64,000 bases of DNA from contig JALHNT010000015.1 of NCBI GenBank assembly GCA_022843385.1, forward strand, positions 62,001-126,000, read 5' to 3'. Positions 43,833-52,620 of this stretch are shown here, piece by piece (positions within the stretch are counted from its first letter, which is position 1; each line of letters opens with the position of its first letter). The notes beneath the pieces are model-generated. The model was not told the DNA's origin. It was given only the letters and a program-made list of their open reading frames with translations, and searched no databases. The stretch is from Anaerolineae bacterium (GTDB lineage: Bacteria > Chloroflexota > Anaerolineae > Aggregatilineales > Phototrophicaceae). The translations under genes and the position numbers were made by a program.

Positions 43833-43982
43833 ACCAACCCTCAACCCTGACTCAATGCCAACGAGAGCCAGAGTATAACAAGCTCTCGCATTTCCGCCTG
43901 CTGCTCACCAGTTGATTCAAGTTATACTGCCATCTCCACGCATCTGATCACTGGATGCAAGCAAGTCTCTGTTTTGAGAGCC

Positions 43983-44040
43983 GTTCTCGCCGCAGTCGAG
44001 GCGCAATCTTACCGGAGGATGGCGAGAACAATCCTCCGGT
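43983..44040 (-). other. Pseudoknot-like structure upstream of DGR target 2
   Basis: ACCGGAGGAT (44011-44020) and ATCCTCCGGT (44031-44040) form a perfect 10-base hairpin. Its loop GGCGAGAAC (44021-44029) is exactly complementary to GTTCTCGCC at 43983-43991, which lies outside the hairpin. Read on the minus strand it lies 15 bases after the conjugation operon's last gene and about 150 bases before the target 2 start. It may be a terminator, a 5' leader control or both. Confidence 0.55.
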
Positions 44041-44055
44041 CATTCGTTGTGTCGA

Positions 44056-44346
44056 TCAGTCCTGGGGAGTCTCGGTGTCAGCCGCGCTAGAGGATGTGGC
44101 TTCCGGCACCAGCAGCCCATATTCGTGCAGCAGGGCGATGTCAGCCTGCTTTGTCTCGCTGGCAGGTCGTGCTTCTGGCGCAGTCGCCGGTTTGGGAAGG
44201 AACTCGGCGAATAACTCACGCGGCAGATGCCCGCGCAGTTGTCGCAGCCGCAGCTTGAGGAAGACCGGCCACTCACGGTAGGCGTGGTAAGCCTGTTCTT
44301 CCAGTTCCTGCCAGGGATTGAGGGGAAGCGGGCGCTTGCGGCTCAT
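44056..44346 (-). CDS. Hypothetical protein at end of conjugation operon
   Basis: 96 residues from the ATG at 44346 (GGAG about 9 bases upstream). The N-terminal half is basic and helical (NPWQELEEQAYHAYREWPVF, then LRLRQLRGHLPRELFAEFLP). The C-terminal half is acidic and disordered. The gap to the upstream gene is 10 bases, so they are co-transcribed. No family recognised. Confidence 0.5.
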   Translation of the reverse strand: MSRKRPLPLNPWQELEEQAYHAYREWPVFLKLRLRQLRGHLPRELFAEFLPKPATAPEARPASETKQADIALLHEYGLLVPEATSSSAADTETPQD

Positions 44347-44356
44347 GGCAGCTCCT

Positions 44357-45415
44357 TCAGAAGTCAATCTCATGCGAAGTGCCAGATGCCGGCAGGACGG
44401 GCTGGGTATCATCCATTTGCCGGGGAATAACAGCGAGCGAGCCACGATCAAAGCGCGCCATATCGACTGTCTGCCAGTCCAGGCTGGGTTCCGCGCCGTG
44501 TTCGCGCGCCCAGGTCGCTGCCGCTGCCACCGAGGGGCCGGTGCCTTCTTCCTGAAGCATCCGGTTGAACTTGTCAGCCGCATCGATCACATAATCGCCA
44601 TCGGGCTTTCCCACCCGCATGAATTCGGCCTGGCTGACCTCGTACTCGGTCCCCATCCGCTCAACATTGACCAGGTTCAGGCTCACTTCGTTCGCCTCCG
44701 CCCCATCGAGGGCTGGCCCGGCGCGAAAGAAATAGCCCTGATTCTGCTCCAATTCCTGCTGGCGCAGGGTGGTGAAGGGGTCGGGCGGCCCTTCCTGAAA
44801 CAGACGGGGATCGGCGCGTTGAGGATCGAGGCTGCCGTTCTCAATCGCAATCCGTTCAACCGCCTGCATCTCGGCTTCCAGCCCGCTGCGTCCCCGTATT
44901 TCCTGTAACATACTCTGTTCTTCGCGGGCATCTGATTGCCGGTCATACTGCCCCAACGGCAATGACTCCATACCCCTATCCCCGGCGACATCCCAGAGTT
45001 TGATGGCTTCCAGTTCGTAAACGCCCTGGGGTTGCGTTACCACATCGTAGGTGTAGGTGGTACCAGCGATCTCCTGCTGGCGCAGGCTAGTGAAGGGGTC
45101 AGGCGGACCGTCGCTGAAGAGGCGGCCATCAGCACGAGTCGGATCGAGCGTTCCGGCGGCAACGGCGCGGCGTTCGGCTTCGTGCATGGTCGCTTCCAGT
45201 CCCTTTTCGCTGCGTAGATCGAGCAGCTCAGTCTCGGCATCCAGCGCCTGCTGGAATCGGTCATAGTAGCCGACGATCAGGCTCACTTCGCCGGTCGGCC
45301 AGGACTTGGTCAATTCCACCAGCGGTCGGGAATTGGGTTCCCATCCGCTGGAGAAGTAGTAGAGCGTCTGCTGATCGTCCAGTTCGTCGGTGGGCATCAA
45401 TTGTCTATCACTCAT
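44357..45415 (-). CDS. Conjugation-region protein with internal duplication
   Basis: 352 residues. Two repeats are visible: LDPTRADGRLFSDGPPDPFT with SLRQQE, and LDPQRADPRLFQEGPPDPFT with TLRQQE, each preceded by a Glu-rich helix (EATMHEAERRAVAAG and EAEMQAVERIAIENG) and a segment 'vsLi.gyYDR/LGQYDR'. No signal peptide is seen, and the product is acidic, so it is probably cytoplasmic. It lies just after VirB4 in the operon. Function is unknown. Confidence 0.55.
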   Translation of the reverse strand: MSDRQLMPTDELDDQQTLYYFSSGWEPNSRPLVELTKSWPTGEVSLIVGYYDRFQQALDAETELLDLRSEKGLEATMHEAERRAVAAGTLDPTRADGRLFSDGPPDPFTSLRQQEIAGTTYTYDVVTQPQGVYELEAIKLWDVAGDRGMESLPLGQYDRQSDAREEQSMLQEIRGRSGLEAEMQAVERIAIENGSLDPQRADPRLFQEGPPDPFTTLRQQELEQNQGYFFRAGPALDGAEANEVSLNLVNVERMGTEYEVSQAEFMRVGKPDGDYVIDAADKFNRMLQEEGTGPSVAAAATWAREHGAEPSLDWQTVDMARFDRGSLAVIPRQMDDTQPVLPASGTSHEIDF

Positions 45416-45441
45416 GATTCAAGCCTCCTATTCTGACGGAC

Positions 45442-47592
45442 TCAGGTTGTTTGAAAGCGGCGGTACTCCCCTTCGGATGCGCGGGCGCGTAGGACCCAGA
45501 CTCCTTCATCCTGCACATCGAAGAGAAAGTGAAAACGCGGCAATGTGGCGATGATCTGGCGATGTTGATCGTTGTAATGCTGGAAAGCGGCATCATCGCG
45601 GAAGATATGCAGGCCCTGCCGCTGGTTGAAGATCACCCGGATAGGACAGTTCTCGAAGATCAGCCGGGCTTTTCCCTCGAGCAGGACGCTCATCTGTTGA
45701 TCAATCACCACCAATTTTTTGCGCCGGGTGCGAAAGGTCTTGGCCGCTTCGATCAGGAAATCGAGCAGTGAGGGATGGCGCATCAGCCGGTACACCTCAT
45801 CGACGGCGATCAGGCGCGGCTGCTCATCCGACAGGCTGTCGCGGCGGATGGCGCTCAACACCTGGGTGTAAGCAATCGCCAGCATGATCGGGTCGTGTTC
45901 CAACTCGTGGAAGCTGTAGACCTGCGGCTGGGATTTGGCGCGGAAGGAGAAATCCAGGCTGGTGCTGCCGTTGATGAAGCTGGCCCATGGACCTCTGCCG
46001 GTACACAACCCGGCAATTTCATCGGCCAGATCACGGGCGATCTGGTTCAGATGGGGCTTATCGCCCAATCCGCTCAACACATCGCACACCGTCTCGGTGA
46101 GGGGCGCGATGTCCGGCGTGATGTCCCCTAACCGGCCAAAGCCGGCGTAGAGCGTTTCCAGCGCTTCGCCCAGCAGGGCGCGTTCCTGATTCTCTTTCTG
46201 TGCGCCGGATAACTGCCGTCCCAAGAGCGTTTCATAGAGGCGGATGGTGTGCGCCTTTTGTTCGAGGAGTGTGGGAAACATGACATCCTGGGGATTGAGG
46301 CAGGTCTGCTGGGCGCTCATGACATGCCAAGGCAGTCCGAAAGCACGCGCCACATGCTGCCCGTGTCCCATCGGCTCGAGCAGGGTGAAGGGGATGCCTT
46401 CCTCAGCATACTGGCGCGTGAGCAGACAGTTGAGGGCGAAGGTTTTCCCGTAGCCGCTCTGCCCAACCCAGACCTCATGGGTGGCGCGCTTGTCTCGCCA
46501 CGAGTTATGAAAGACCGGATAACTGCCACCGGATGCCTCGCCGCGCAGCGTTCCATCCAGCCCCGCCAGCTTGCGACAGCCCAGCGGTGCAAACAGCAGC
46601 GCCAGTTCGCGCGAGACCAGCGGCCAGGTGGTGTGGGGGATCTGAATGTCTGGGCTGGCGTACGGCGCGAAGCAGCGGGCTGCCTCGGCCTGAGCTTCAC
46701 CGATCTCCGGTCGCAGCAGGAACCAGGGCTGGACGGCGCTGATGGCTTCATCCACCCGCCGTTTGAGCATCCTGCGATCCGGAGCCGCAATGCCGAGGAT
46801 GATCTGGACATCGTGCAGCGCATCCCCCAGATTGAACTCTTCCAGCGCCTGGCGACAATCGTTGATCTTCTTGACCGAGCGACTGTCTTCGCCGCGCAGG
46901 GTCGCCAGATGAACCGAATAGGCCTGCACCACATTCTCGATCTCATTGATGGCAGCATTTCGATCCCAGGTGCGCGGAATATCGACGCAGAGCGCCATCT
47001 GGAAATTGAGCCGCAGCAGCGTGGTCAGCGGACGGCTGAAGTCCCAGATGGTCGGCTGGAACTGATAGCTGGAGAGAAAGGCGAAGTAAGGACGTCCTCC
47101 CGGACTGCCAACCGGAGCCATATGCCAGCCGCGATAGCCGCCGCCTGGTTCACGCAAAGCGTATTCGCCAGTGAAGAGCGCCGGCCAGTCAGCCTGAAGG
47201 GTCACTGTGTCAAAGGCGGCCGCCACATTACGCGCCAGCGCTCGCCCGCTCTCGCGGCTTTCAAGCCACAACGCCAACCCACACAGGGTGCGCTGATAAT
47301 CCGCTTCGGCTTGCAGCATTTCGTAGTGCCGCCGGTATTCCATCAGCAGCCCGGCGCGCCGGGCATCGGATGTGGTCGCGACTGCCTGACCGACCGACTG
47401 GATGCGTGGGCTCAGATCCGCTGGCAATTGCCAGGTGACGAAGCGGGCCGGGCCAGCCAGTCCGCGCAGCCACAAGGCAAAACGGTTTTGCAGACCTTGC
47501 TGATTCTCTGGTGTTCCGTACAGAGTCAGATCAAACGGCTCCAGCAACAGGGTATGGGCATGAGCATTGACGCTACGCAAAAGGCTCGTCAT
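45442..47592 (-). CDS. VirB4/TraC-type conjugation ATPase
   Basis: 716 residues from the ATG at 47592, which overlaps the upstream gene by 20 bases. Walker A is VGQSGYGKTFALNCLL (about 372) and Walker B is RLIAVDEVYRLM (about 590), followed by the VirB4-type sensor region KLVVIDQQMSVLL. The N-terminal part is the long VirB4 CagE-like domain. The protein powers assembly of the mating channel and pilus and acts at the inner face of the membrane. It is the most conserved of the mating-pair genes here and confirms that this block is a type IV secretion system. Confidence 0.85.
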   Translation of the reverse strand: MTSLLRSVNAHAHTLLLEPFDLTLYGTPENQQGLQNRFALWLRGLAGPARFVTWQLPADLSPRIQSVGQAVATTSDARRAGLLMEYRRHYEMLQAEADYQRTLCGLALWLESRESGRALARNVAAAFDTVTLQADWPALFTGEYALREPGGGYRGWHMAPVGSPGGRPYFAFLSSYQFQPTIWDFSRPLTTLLRLNFQMALCVDIPRTWDRNAAINEIENVVQAYSVHLATLRGEDSRSVKKINDCRQALEEFNLGDALHDVQIILGIAAPDRRMLKRRVDEAISAVQPWFLLRPEIGEAQAEAARCFAPYASPDIQIPHTTWPLVSRELALLFAPLGCRKLAGLDGTLRGEASGGSYPVFHNSWRDKRATHEVWVGQSGYGKTFALNCLLTRQYAEEGIPFTLLEPMGHGQHVARAFGLPWHVMSAQQTCLNPQDVMFPTLLEQKAHTIRLYETLLGRQLSGAQKENQERALLGEALETLYAGFGRLGDITPDIAPLTETVCDVLSGLGDKPHLNQIARDLADEIAGLCTGRGPWASFINGSTSLDFSFRAKSQPQVYSFHELEHDPIMLAIAYTQVLSAIRRDSLSDEQPRLIAVDEVYRLMRHPSLLDFLIEAAKTFRTRRKKLVVIDQQMSVLLEGKARLIFENCPIRVIFNQRQGLHIFRDDAAFQHYNDQHRQIIATLPRFHFLFDVQDEGVWVLRARASEGEYRRFQTT

Positions 47593-48061
47593 CCGCGCCT
47601 CCGGGGTCCAGCAGTCGCAGTCCGCCGCGCCGGTTCTCGGCTTCGTCCAGATCGGCAAACAGGATCCATTCCCCGCTCTGTGAAGCCCAGGGCTGCTGCT
47701 GCGCTGCCGCGAAAAGCTGTTCTCCCTGAATCCGCGCCTGGCAGGGGTCGATGTTCAATCCGCTGGCAAACTGCGCCCAGCCACCCTGCGGCTGTTCCCA
47801 GGCCAGGAGCAGCAGCCTGCCACGCCATCCGAGCAGCAGGCGCTGCCAGAGCGGCAGACCCCCGCGCATCCCGGACAGCAGCAGCAACAGCACAAAAATC
47901 ACCACCATCAGCGGCAGCGATGCGCTCGCCAGCGGCGTCAAACGCAGCAGCATAAAGACCAGCACAGCGCCCACACCGCAGAAGATCAGCCGTTTCATGG
48001 AGACGCTGCCGAAGCCTTTCTCCTCGCGCAGCCGAATGTTGGATTTGAACTGAGCGGCCAT
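47573..48061 (-). CDS. VirB3/PrgI-like membrane protein
   Basis: 162 residues. Residues about 24-64 hold two close membrane helices (LIFCGVGAVLVFMLLRLTPL and SLPLMVVIFVLLLLLSGMRG), after a basic N-terminus (KSNIRLREEKGFGSVSMKRL). The rest is soluble. This layout, directly upstream of VirB4 and overlapping it, is that of VirB3 or PrgI-type proteins of the mating channel. Sequence identity to a named family is not visible by eye. Confidence 0.6.
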   Translation of the reverse strand: MAAQFKSNIRLREEKGFGSVSMKRLIFCGVGAVLVFMLLRLTPLASASLPLMVVIFVLLLLLSGMRGGLPLWQRLLLGWRGRLLLLAWEQPQGGWAQFASGLNIDPCQARIQGEQLFAAAQQQPWASQSGEWILFADLDEAENRRGGLRLLDPGGADDEPFA

Positions 48062-48079
48062 GCGCGACTCTCCGACCTG

Positions 48080-48328
48080 TCACGCGCCAATTCCAAGCGC
48101 TGCCAGACCACCGCCACCGACAAAAATCAGCAGGATCAGCCCAATCGTCACCTGGCTGGCGGCTTTAGGATTGTCGCGCTTCCAATCTGAAATCAGGGGC
48201 CATGATGAGCCGAGATAGAGGATCGCTAACCCGATCACCCCGATCACGGCCAGGCTGCCGCTGATCACCAGCAGCAGCGCTTCAAATTCGTTGAAGAAGT
48301 TCTCAATCGTCGTTCCAATCTCACCCAT
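48080..48328 (-). CDS. VirB2/TrbC-like two-helix pilin candidate
   Basis: 82 residues with two membrane helices (ALLLVISGSLAVIGVIGLAI and VTIGLILLIFVGGGGLAALG) joined by a short charged loop (SDWKRDNPKAA). Size, helices and place just upstream of the VirB3-like gene match VirB2/TrbC-type pilins or their counterparts in monoderm conjugation systems. The glycine run in the second helix is typical. No separate signal peptide is clear. Confidence 0.55.
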   Translation of the reverse strand: MGEIGTTIENFFNEFEALLLVISGSLAVIGVIGLAILYLGSSWPLISDWKRDNPKAASQVTIGLILLIFVGGGGLAALGIGA

Positions 48329-48388
48329 CGTCCTCTTCTCCTGGATAAACTTTTCGATCAGTCCATCAGTCTGTCATTGGGGAACTTC

Positions 48389-50044
48389 TCACCTCCTCTC
48401 GCGCAGTTGCAGCGCGTATTCACGTCCCAACAGGAACAGTCGCGCATAGACCTGGCCGCTGTAGGGAAAGGTCACTTGCAGCCGCAGAGCGCTGCCAGCC
48501 GCTATTTCAGTCGGCAATTCACCCCCAATCGGCGGGAGCTGCGGGCCAAGCGGTGAAGGCGCATCACCCAGTATGATGGCGAGCGGGGCATCGATCAGAG
48601 GGATGCTGACGGTTTGTGGATTGATAAGGCGCGCCTGGACGATGAGTTGATCGTCAACATAAGCGACCCGCTCGATGTGGACTTCCAGATCAGCCAGGCT
48701 GGGAGGCGCGGGCGGCAGAGGAAGCGGAAAGACCCAGAGGGTTTGTTCGCCGCTTGGCGACTGCGCGATGAGACGCCCGTCTGCGGCTGTCAGGCTCGCC
48801 GGGAAGGTCAAGCGCAGATCGAGCGTGGTTTGTGGCGGGATCTCAGCCGGAAAAGCCGCTTCAGGGCTGGCTGGATTGAAGAGGATGCGCTGCCCCTGCC
48901 CATCATCCAGCGACCAGCTCCAACCACCCGTCAGAAAGGCTGTCATTCTGGTCGTGATCGACAGATCAAGCTGCACCATCATTTGATCCGGCGGTAAATC
49001 GGCTGATCGGCGCACGGCGACCGACATCAGTTGTGCCTGAACACCGTCACTTCCAATCAGGGTCAGAGTCGTCCCAGTGCTGTTCGCGGTATCGTCCTCA
49101 GTCAGAAGCAGCCGTTCGATTTCCTGTCCGGGCTGATAATCGGCCAGCACCCACCAGCGCCGAGCGGTGGGCAGACCTTCGGCATCGGTTTCGCCAATCA
49201 GCACCAGCGCCAACCCGGGCGCGGACTGGGCGAAGAGGGCGGTATCCTGTCGGGTTGGCTGAAGGGTTTCGGCGTAGGCAAATTCGAGCCGCGCACCGGT
49301 GTTCATCTGCAAGGCAAAGCGAGCGTCGGGGCCAAGCATCTGCATCAGACGCAGGTTGTCTTCGCTGAACGGGAGTCCCAGCACCGGTCGCACCAGCAGG
49401 CCGGAGATCCACGAAGCCACCTCCGGGTTGGGGTCATAACGCCAATCGGCCGTCTCAACTGGACGCGCCTGCACCACAAAGACGCGCGATTCGGCTTCCG
49501 GGATCAGATAAATGTGCAGCAGTACCGGGTAGTAATCGCGGCGCTTTTCGCCGGCATTGATGACACGATCGGACTCGGCCAGCGCCAGGGCGGTGGGGGT
49601 TGGGCTGACGCGCGGGGTTGGGGTGAGGATCAGCGTCGGCGTCCCGGTCGCAGACAGGATGTCATCCTCGCTGTTGCGGTTAATGAGATTCACCAGCAGA
49701 AAGAGCAGGCCGCCAGCCACCAGCAGCAGGAACAGCCCGATGGTCATCAGCCTGCGTTGTGCCGGTTGTGCATCTCGATCCGAGTCCGAGGCTGATAGAG
49801 GCTGCGCCTGCCGGGCCGCCTGGCGCACCCGTTCCGGAACGACCACCCAGCGCGAGCCGACCGGTACCAGCGCCTGCTCCTGATAGGCATGAATGAGACG
49901 ACGCAGCACTGCCAGCTCGGCCGCGTCGTCAGTTGAGGCACCGGCTTTTTTGACTTCGAACTGATACATGCGGCGGTAGATAGCCTGTCGTTCGGCGGGG
50001 ACGGCATCCCAGCGAGTTTGCAACCGGTCAGATGGCTGGGTCAT
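48389..50044 (-). CDS. Single-pass membrane protein of the conjugation operon
   Basis: 551 residues. A cytoplasmic N-terminal part of about 100 residues (helical, with RQAIYRRMYQFEVKKAG) precedes one membrane helix (LMTIGLFLLLVAGGLLFLLV) and a long outside part of beta-rich character (LFLLGREYALQLRE at the end). The design, cytoplasmic cap plus one helix plus outside beta domain, resembles VirB8/TcpC-like channel subunits, but no sequence family is recognised. The start overlaps the VirB6-like stop by 17 bases. Confidence 0.55.
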   Translation of the reverse strand: MTQPSDRLQTRWDAVPAERQAIYRRMYQFEVKKAGASTDDAAELAVLRRLIHAYQEQALVPVGSRWVVVPERVRQAARQAQPLSASDSDRDAQPAQRRLMTIGLFLLLVAGGLLFLLVNLINRNSEDDILSATGTPTLILTPTPRVSPTPTALALAESDRVINAGEKRRDYYPVLLHIYLIPEAESRVFVVQARPVETADWRYDPNPEVASWISGLLVRPVLGLPFSEDNLRLMQMLGPDARFALQMNTGARLEFAYAETLQPTRQDTALFAQSAPGLALVLIGETDAEGLPTARRWWVLADYQPGQEIERLLLTEDDTANSTGTTLTLIGSDGVQAQLMSVAVRRSADLPPDQMMVQLDLSITTRMTAFLTGGWSWSLDDGQGQRILFNPASPEAAFPAEIPPQTTLDLRLTFPASLTAADGRLIAQSPSGEQTLWVFPLPLPPAPPSLADLEVHIERVAYVDDQLIVQARLINPQTVSIPLIDAPLAIILGDAPSPLGPQLPPIGGELPTEIAAGSALRLQVTFPYSGQVYARLFLLGREYALQLRERR

Positions 50045-52610
50045 GACCCGCCTCCATTTCCAGCGCTGTCACGCCGCCCGGGTTGATGGTCGCCTGAAGC
50101 GTGACCGGTGGTGCGACGGGCGCGGGCATGACCGATCCCGTGATCAGGCTGTGTGGCAGAGCGCGGGCGGCGGCTTCCAACGCCCGCACGGCGCGGTTCA
50201 TATCGTCGGCGGAACGCCCCGAAGCGGAGTCGCTCTCCAGCAGACGAGTACGCAGATCAGGCGTGAGATGCCCTGTTTGACGAGTCTCGATCACCGCCTG
50301 CTGGGCTTGCTGGGGACTGAGCTGCAGCGCCGAAGCCTGCATGAAGAAGTGACCGACAGCCGCCGTGTGACTGCCGAATGGTCGCGGCTGATCGGCGGGC
50401 AGACCGATACTCTGGGCGACGGTGGCAGCCGCCTGTTGGAATGAATGCGGTTGGGCGCCCAACTGTTGATACCCGGCCAGGGCGGTTGCGATCCCGCTGG
50501 CGAGCAGGGGTGTGTCGATGAGCTGCTGCCGGGGATCACTGGTCAGGCCGCGCGTCAGCGTTCGCAGGGTGGTGTCATCCAGCGGCACCGATGTCACCCC
50601 CAACAGCCGGTTGGCAAGCGCCTGGATGAAGGCCTCTGATGTGGGTATCGCTTCCGGGTGAGCGCCGCGCAGGGACTGAATCGCGCTGGCAACCGCTGTC
50701 ATATCCTCTTCGGTGTGAGCATCGAGCACGTGCGCCAGTTCGGGTGTTGCCACCGGGCTGAAGCTGTTCTGCAAGCCAGTCAGGGCGGCGGTCTTATCTT
50801 CAGCCGCATAATAATCGCGCAGCGCTCGCTGGGGACGTTCTTCCTCATGCTGCTCGCGCAGCCGCTGGCGATCCCCTTCACCCGGAAGCGAACCCAGGGT
50901 CGAGATCGCCAATCGCAGCTCATCAGGATTGAAACGCCCGGCAATATCACCTGGCAGCCGGTTTTCCACGGCGGACTGGAAGGCTGGGCTGCTGGCTGGC
51001 AAACTCGGATTGGCGCGCCGGACGGCGTGGACGGCATCAGCGATTTCCAGAAATTCATCTTCGGTGTGTGCATCCAGCACCTGTGCCAGGTGGTGGGCAG
51101 CCGAGCCAAAGGCGGCTGTCAGTCGACTCTGGCGCAGTTCACTATCCGGCTGGCGATAGTAGTCGCGGATGTCGGCTCGTTCATCTTCCAGACCGAGGCG
51201 GCGACGCGGCGGCAGGACGGCGGCGCTCACGACTGGTCCCAGGGCAGAACGCGCCAGCGCACCTTCAGCAAATTCAGAGGCGGCCTGCCCGAAGGCTGTC
51301 TCGCGCAGACCGGGCAGCATCGACGTCAGATACGCGGCGCGGGTCAGACCGGTGTTATTCCCCAGGGCGATGCCGGCGGCCTGCATCAGCGAGTTGCCGC
51401 TGGTCAGCGCCAGCCCGCCGCCCACCAATCCCAGCGCGCTCCCGCCGGCCAGACTGGCCGCGCCCAGCGCCACCGGGCCAGGAGGGGTGATGGTGCCGCC
51501 GGTGACCTGTCCCATCGCGCCAAACAGGCGATTGATCCCATTCCAGATGGCGCGCAGGGCGGCTGCCAGCAGGATCACCACCAGGATCAGACCGATCAGG
51601 ACTGTCCCCAGCGTGACGACGGCATTGCCGGTCACCGCGCCGACCAGGACAAAGCTGATGATGAGCGAGAGGAACAGGGACATCAGCACCGACTGCACAA
51701 ACAACTCAATCATCAGGTTGAGGACGCTCCACACCAGCACCTCGGTGTGTTTGAAGAAAGCGAACAGGATGGCGATGAAGGACGAGGCAAAAGCCAGCCC
51801 CATCGCCAGCGCGAGCGCCAGATGGATGATCTGCTCGAGTACGCCAAAGATGGAGATCAGGCATCCCATGATCAAGCGGGCGCTGGCCTGGACGGCGCGA
51901 CCAATCGATGTTTCCCGCTGTTCGCGGGACAGGTCAGGGAACGCAGCCGCGCCAGTCGCCGGATCAAAGTATCCGCCTGCGCTCAGCCACGACCAGGGCA
52001 GACGATCAATCGGGTGCGGCGCATCGGCTGGAGCGACGACATCGTAGCCGTCCGCTCCGAGATAACTCATCGCCACATCCAGACCGTCGACGTACCGATC
52101 GCTCGACAGGAAGGGGGCGAATTGATTGCTGGGGGCGGGAATAGCGGCTTCCGCGCCGCTGCCAATCGTGTTGAGGGCCGCCAGCGCCCCACCACCACGG
52201 CTCAGGATGGTGAGACCTTCCTGATAGAAGGCGCTGGCGATGCCGCGTCGCATCTCTTCCGTCCCCTGATACAACTGTGGCCCACCCTGGAACAACAGCA
52301 GCGCCAGCAGCAGCCACACGATAGCGCTTCTGAACTCGACCACGCGAATGCGAAGGAAGACCCCCATCAGATACGTGCCCGCCAGGATCAACATGGCAAT
52401 GGTGAAGATCGGGCCGAGCAAGACGCCGGTTTGAGCTCCCAGCGCACCTAACAGCGGCATGAAGGCGCTCCGCAGCCATTCGGTGATCGCCATCACCACA
52501 TAGCCTGTGAGCAGCAGCGCCCGCTGAAATCCCCAGCCAATGGCGGCCATTTCGTAGAGAAAACTGTAGACCGTCTGCAGCAGCGGAACGAGAATTGCGC
52601 CATCCAGCAT
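50028..52610 (-). CDS. VirB6/TrbL-like polytopic membrane protein with long C-terminal extension
   Basis: 860 residues. Membrane helices are found at about residues 10-60 (VYSFLYEMAAIGWGFQRALL), 62-112 and, after an outside loop, in the stretch LALALAMGLAFASSFIAILF to VVTLGTVLIGLILVVILLAA. This is the VirB6/TrbL layout. The C-terminal 400 residues are soluble and contain at least two copies of a motif with VLDAHTE-(D/E)-(E/D) followed by a helix with 'A.A.....R..P'. VirB6-type proteins form the inner-membrane pore for DNA. The extension may reach the cytoplasm or the outside and is unusual. The gap to the lipoprotein gene upstream is 10 bases. Confidence 0.65.
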   Translation of the reverse strand: MLDGAILVPLLQTVYSFLYEMAAIGWGFQRALLLTGYVVMAITEWLRSAFMPLLGALGAQTGVLLGPIFTIAMLILAGTYLMGVFLRIRVVEFRSAIVWLLLALLLFQGGPQLYQGTEEMRRGIASAFYQEGLTILSRGGGALAALNTIGSGAEAAIPAPSNQFAPFLSSDRYVDGLDVAMSYLGADGYDVVAPADAPHPIDRLPWSWLSAGGYFDPATGAAAFPDLSREQRETSIGRAVQASARLIMGCLISIFGVLEQIIHLALALAMGLAFASSFIAILFAFFKHTEVLVWSVLNLMIELFVQSVLMSLFLSLIISFVLVGAVTGNAVVTLGTVLIGLILVVILLAAALRAIWNGINRLFGAMGQVTGGTITPPGPVALGAASLAGGSALGLVGGGLALTSGNSLMQAAGIALGNNTGLTRAAYLTSMLPGLRETAFGQAASEFAEGALARSALGPVVSAAVLPPRRRLGLEDERADIRDYYRQPDSELRQSRLTAAFGSAAHHLAQVLDAHTEDEFLEIADAVHAVRRANPSLPASSPAFQSAVENRLPGDIAGRFNPDELRLAISTLGSLPGEGDRQRLREQHEEERPQRALRDYYAAEDKTAALTGLQNSFSPVATPELAHVLDAHTEEDMTAVASAIQSLRGAHPEAIPTSEAFIQALANRLLGVTSVPLDDTTLRTLTRGLTSDPRQQLIDTPLLASGIATALAGYQQLGAQPHSFQQAAATVAQSIGLPADQPRPFGSHTAAVGHFFMQASALQLSPQQAQQAVIETRQTGHLTPDLRTRLLESDSASGRSADDMNRAVRALEAAARALPHSLITGSVMPAPVAPPVTLQATINPGGVTALEMEAGHDPAI

Positions 52611-52620
52611 CGACTGCCTC

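Noticed and set aside
43944..43958. TGATCACTGG near 43948 as a further copy of the VR tail
   Set aside because: Only ten bases match the VR1/VR2 tail and neither a VR nor GNA hairpins accompany it; chance similarity is likely.
46249..47955. 568-codon frame antisense to VirB4
   Set aside because: Shadow frame of a high-GC gene; the sense strand carries the Walker motifs.
50658..52451. 597-codon frame antisense to the VirB6-like gene
   Set aside because: Shadow frame; His/Gln/Asp/Arg-rich low-complexity product, while the sense frame has membrane helices.
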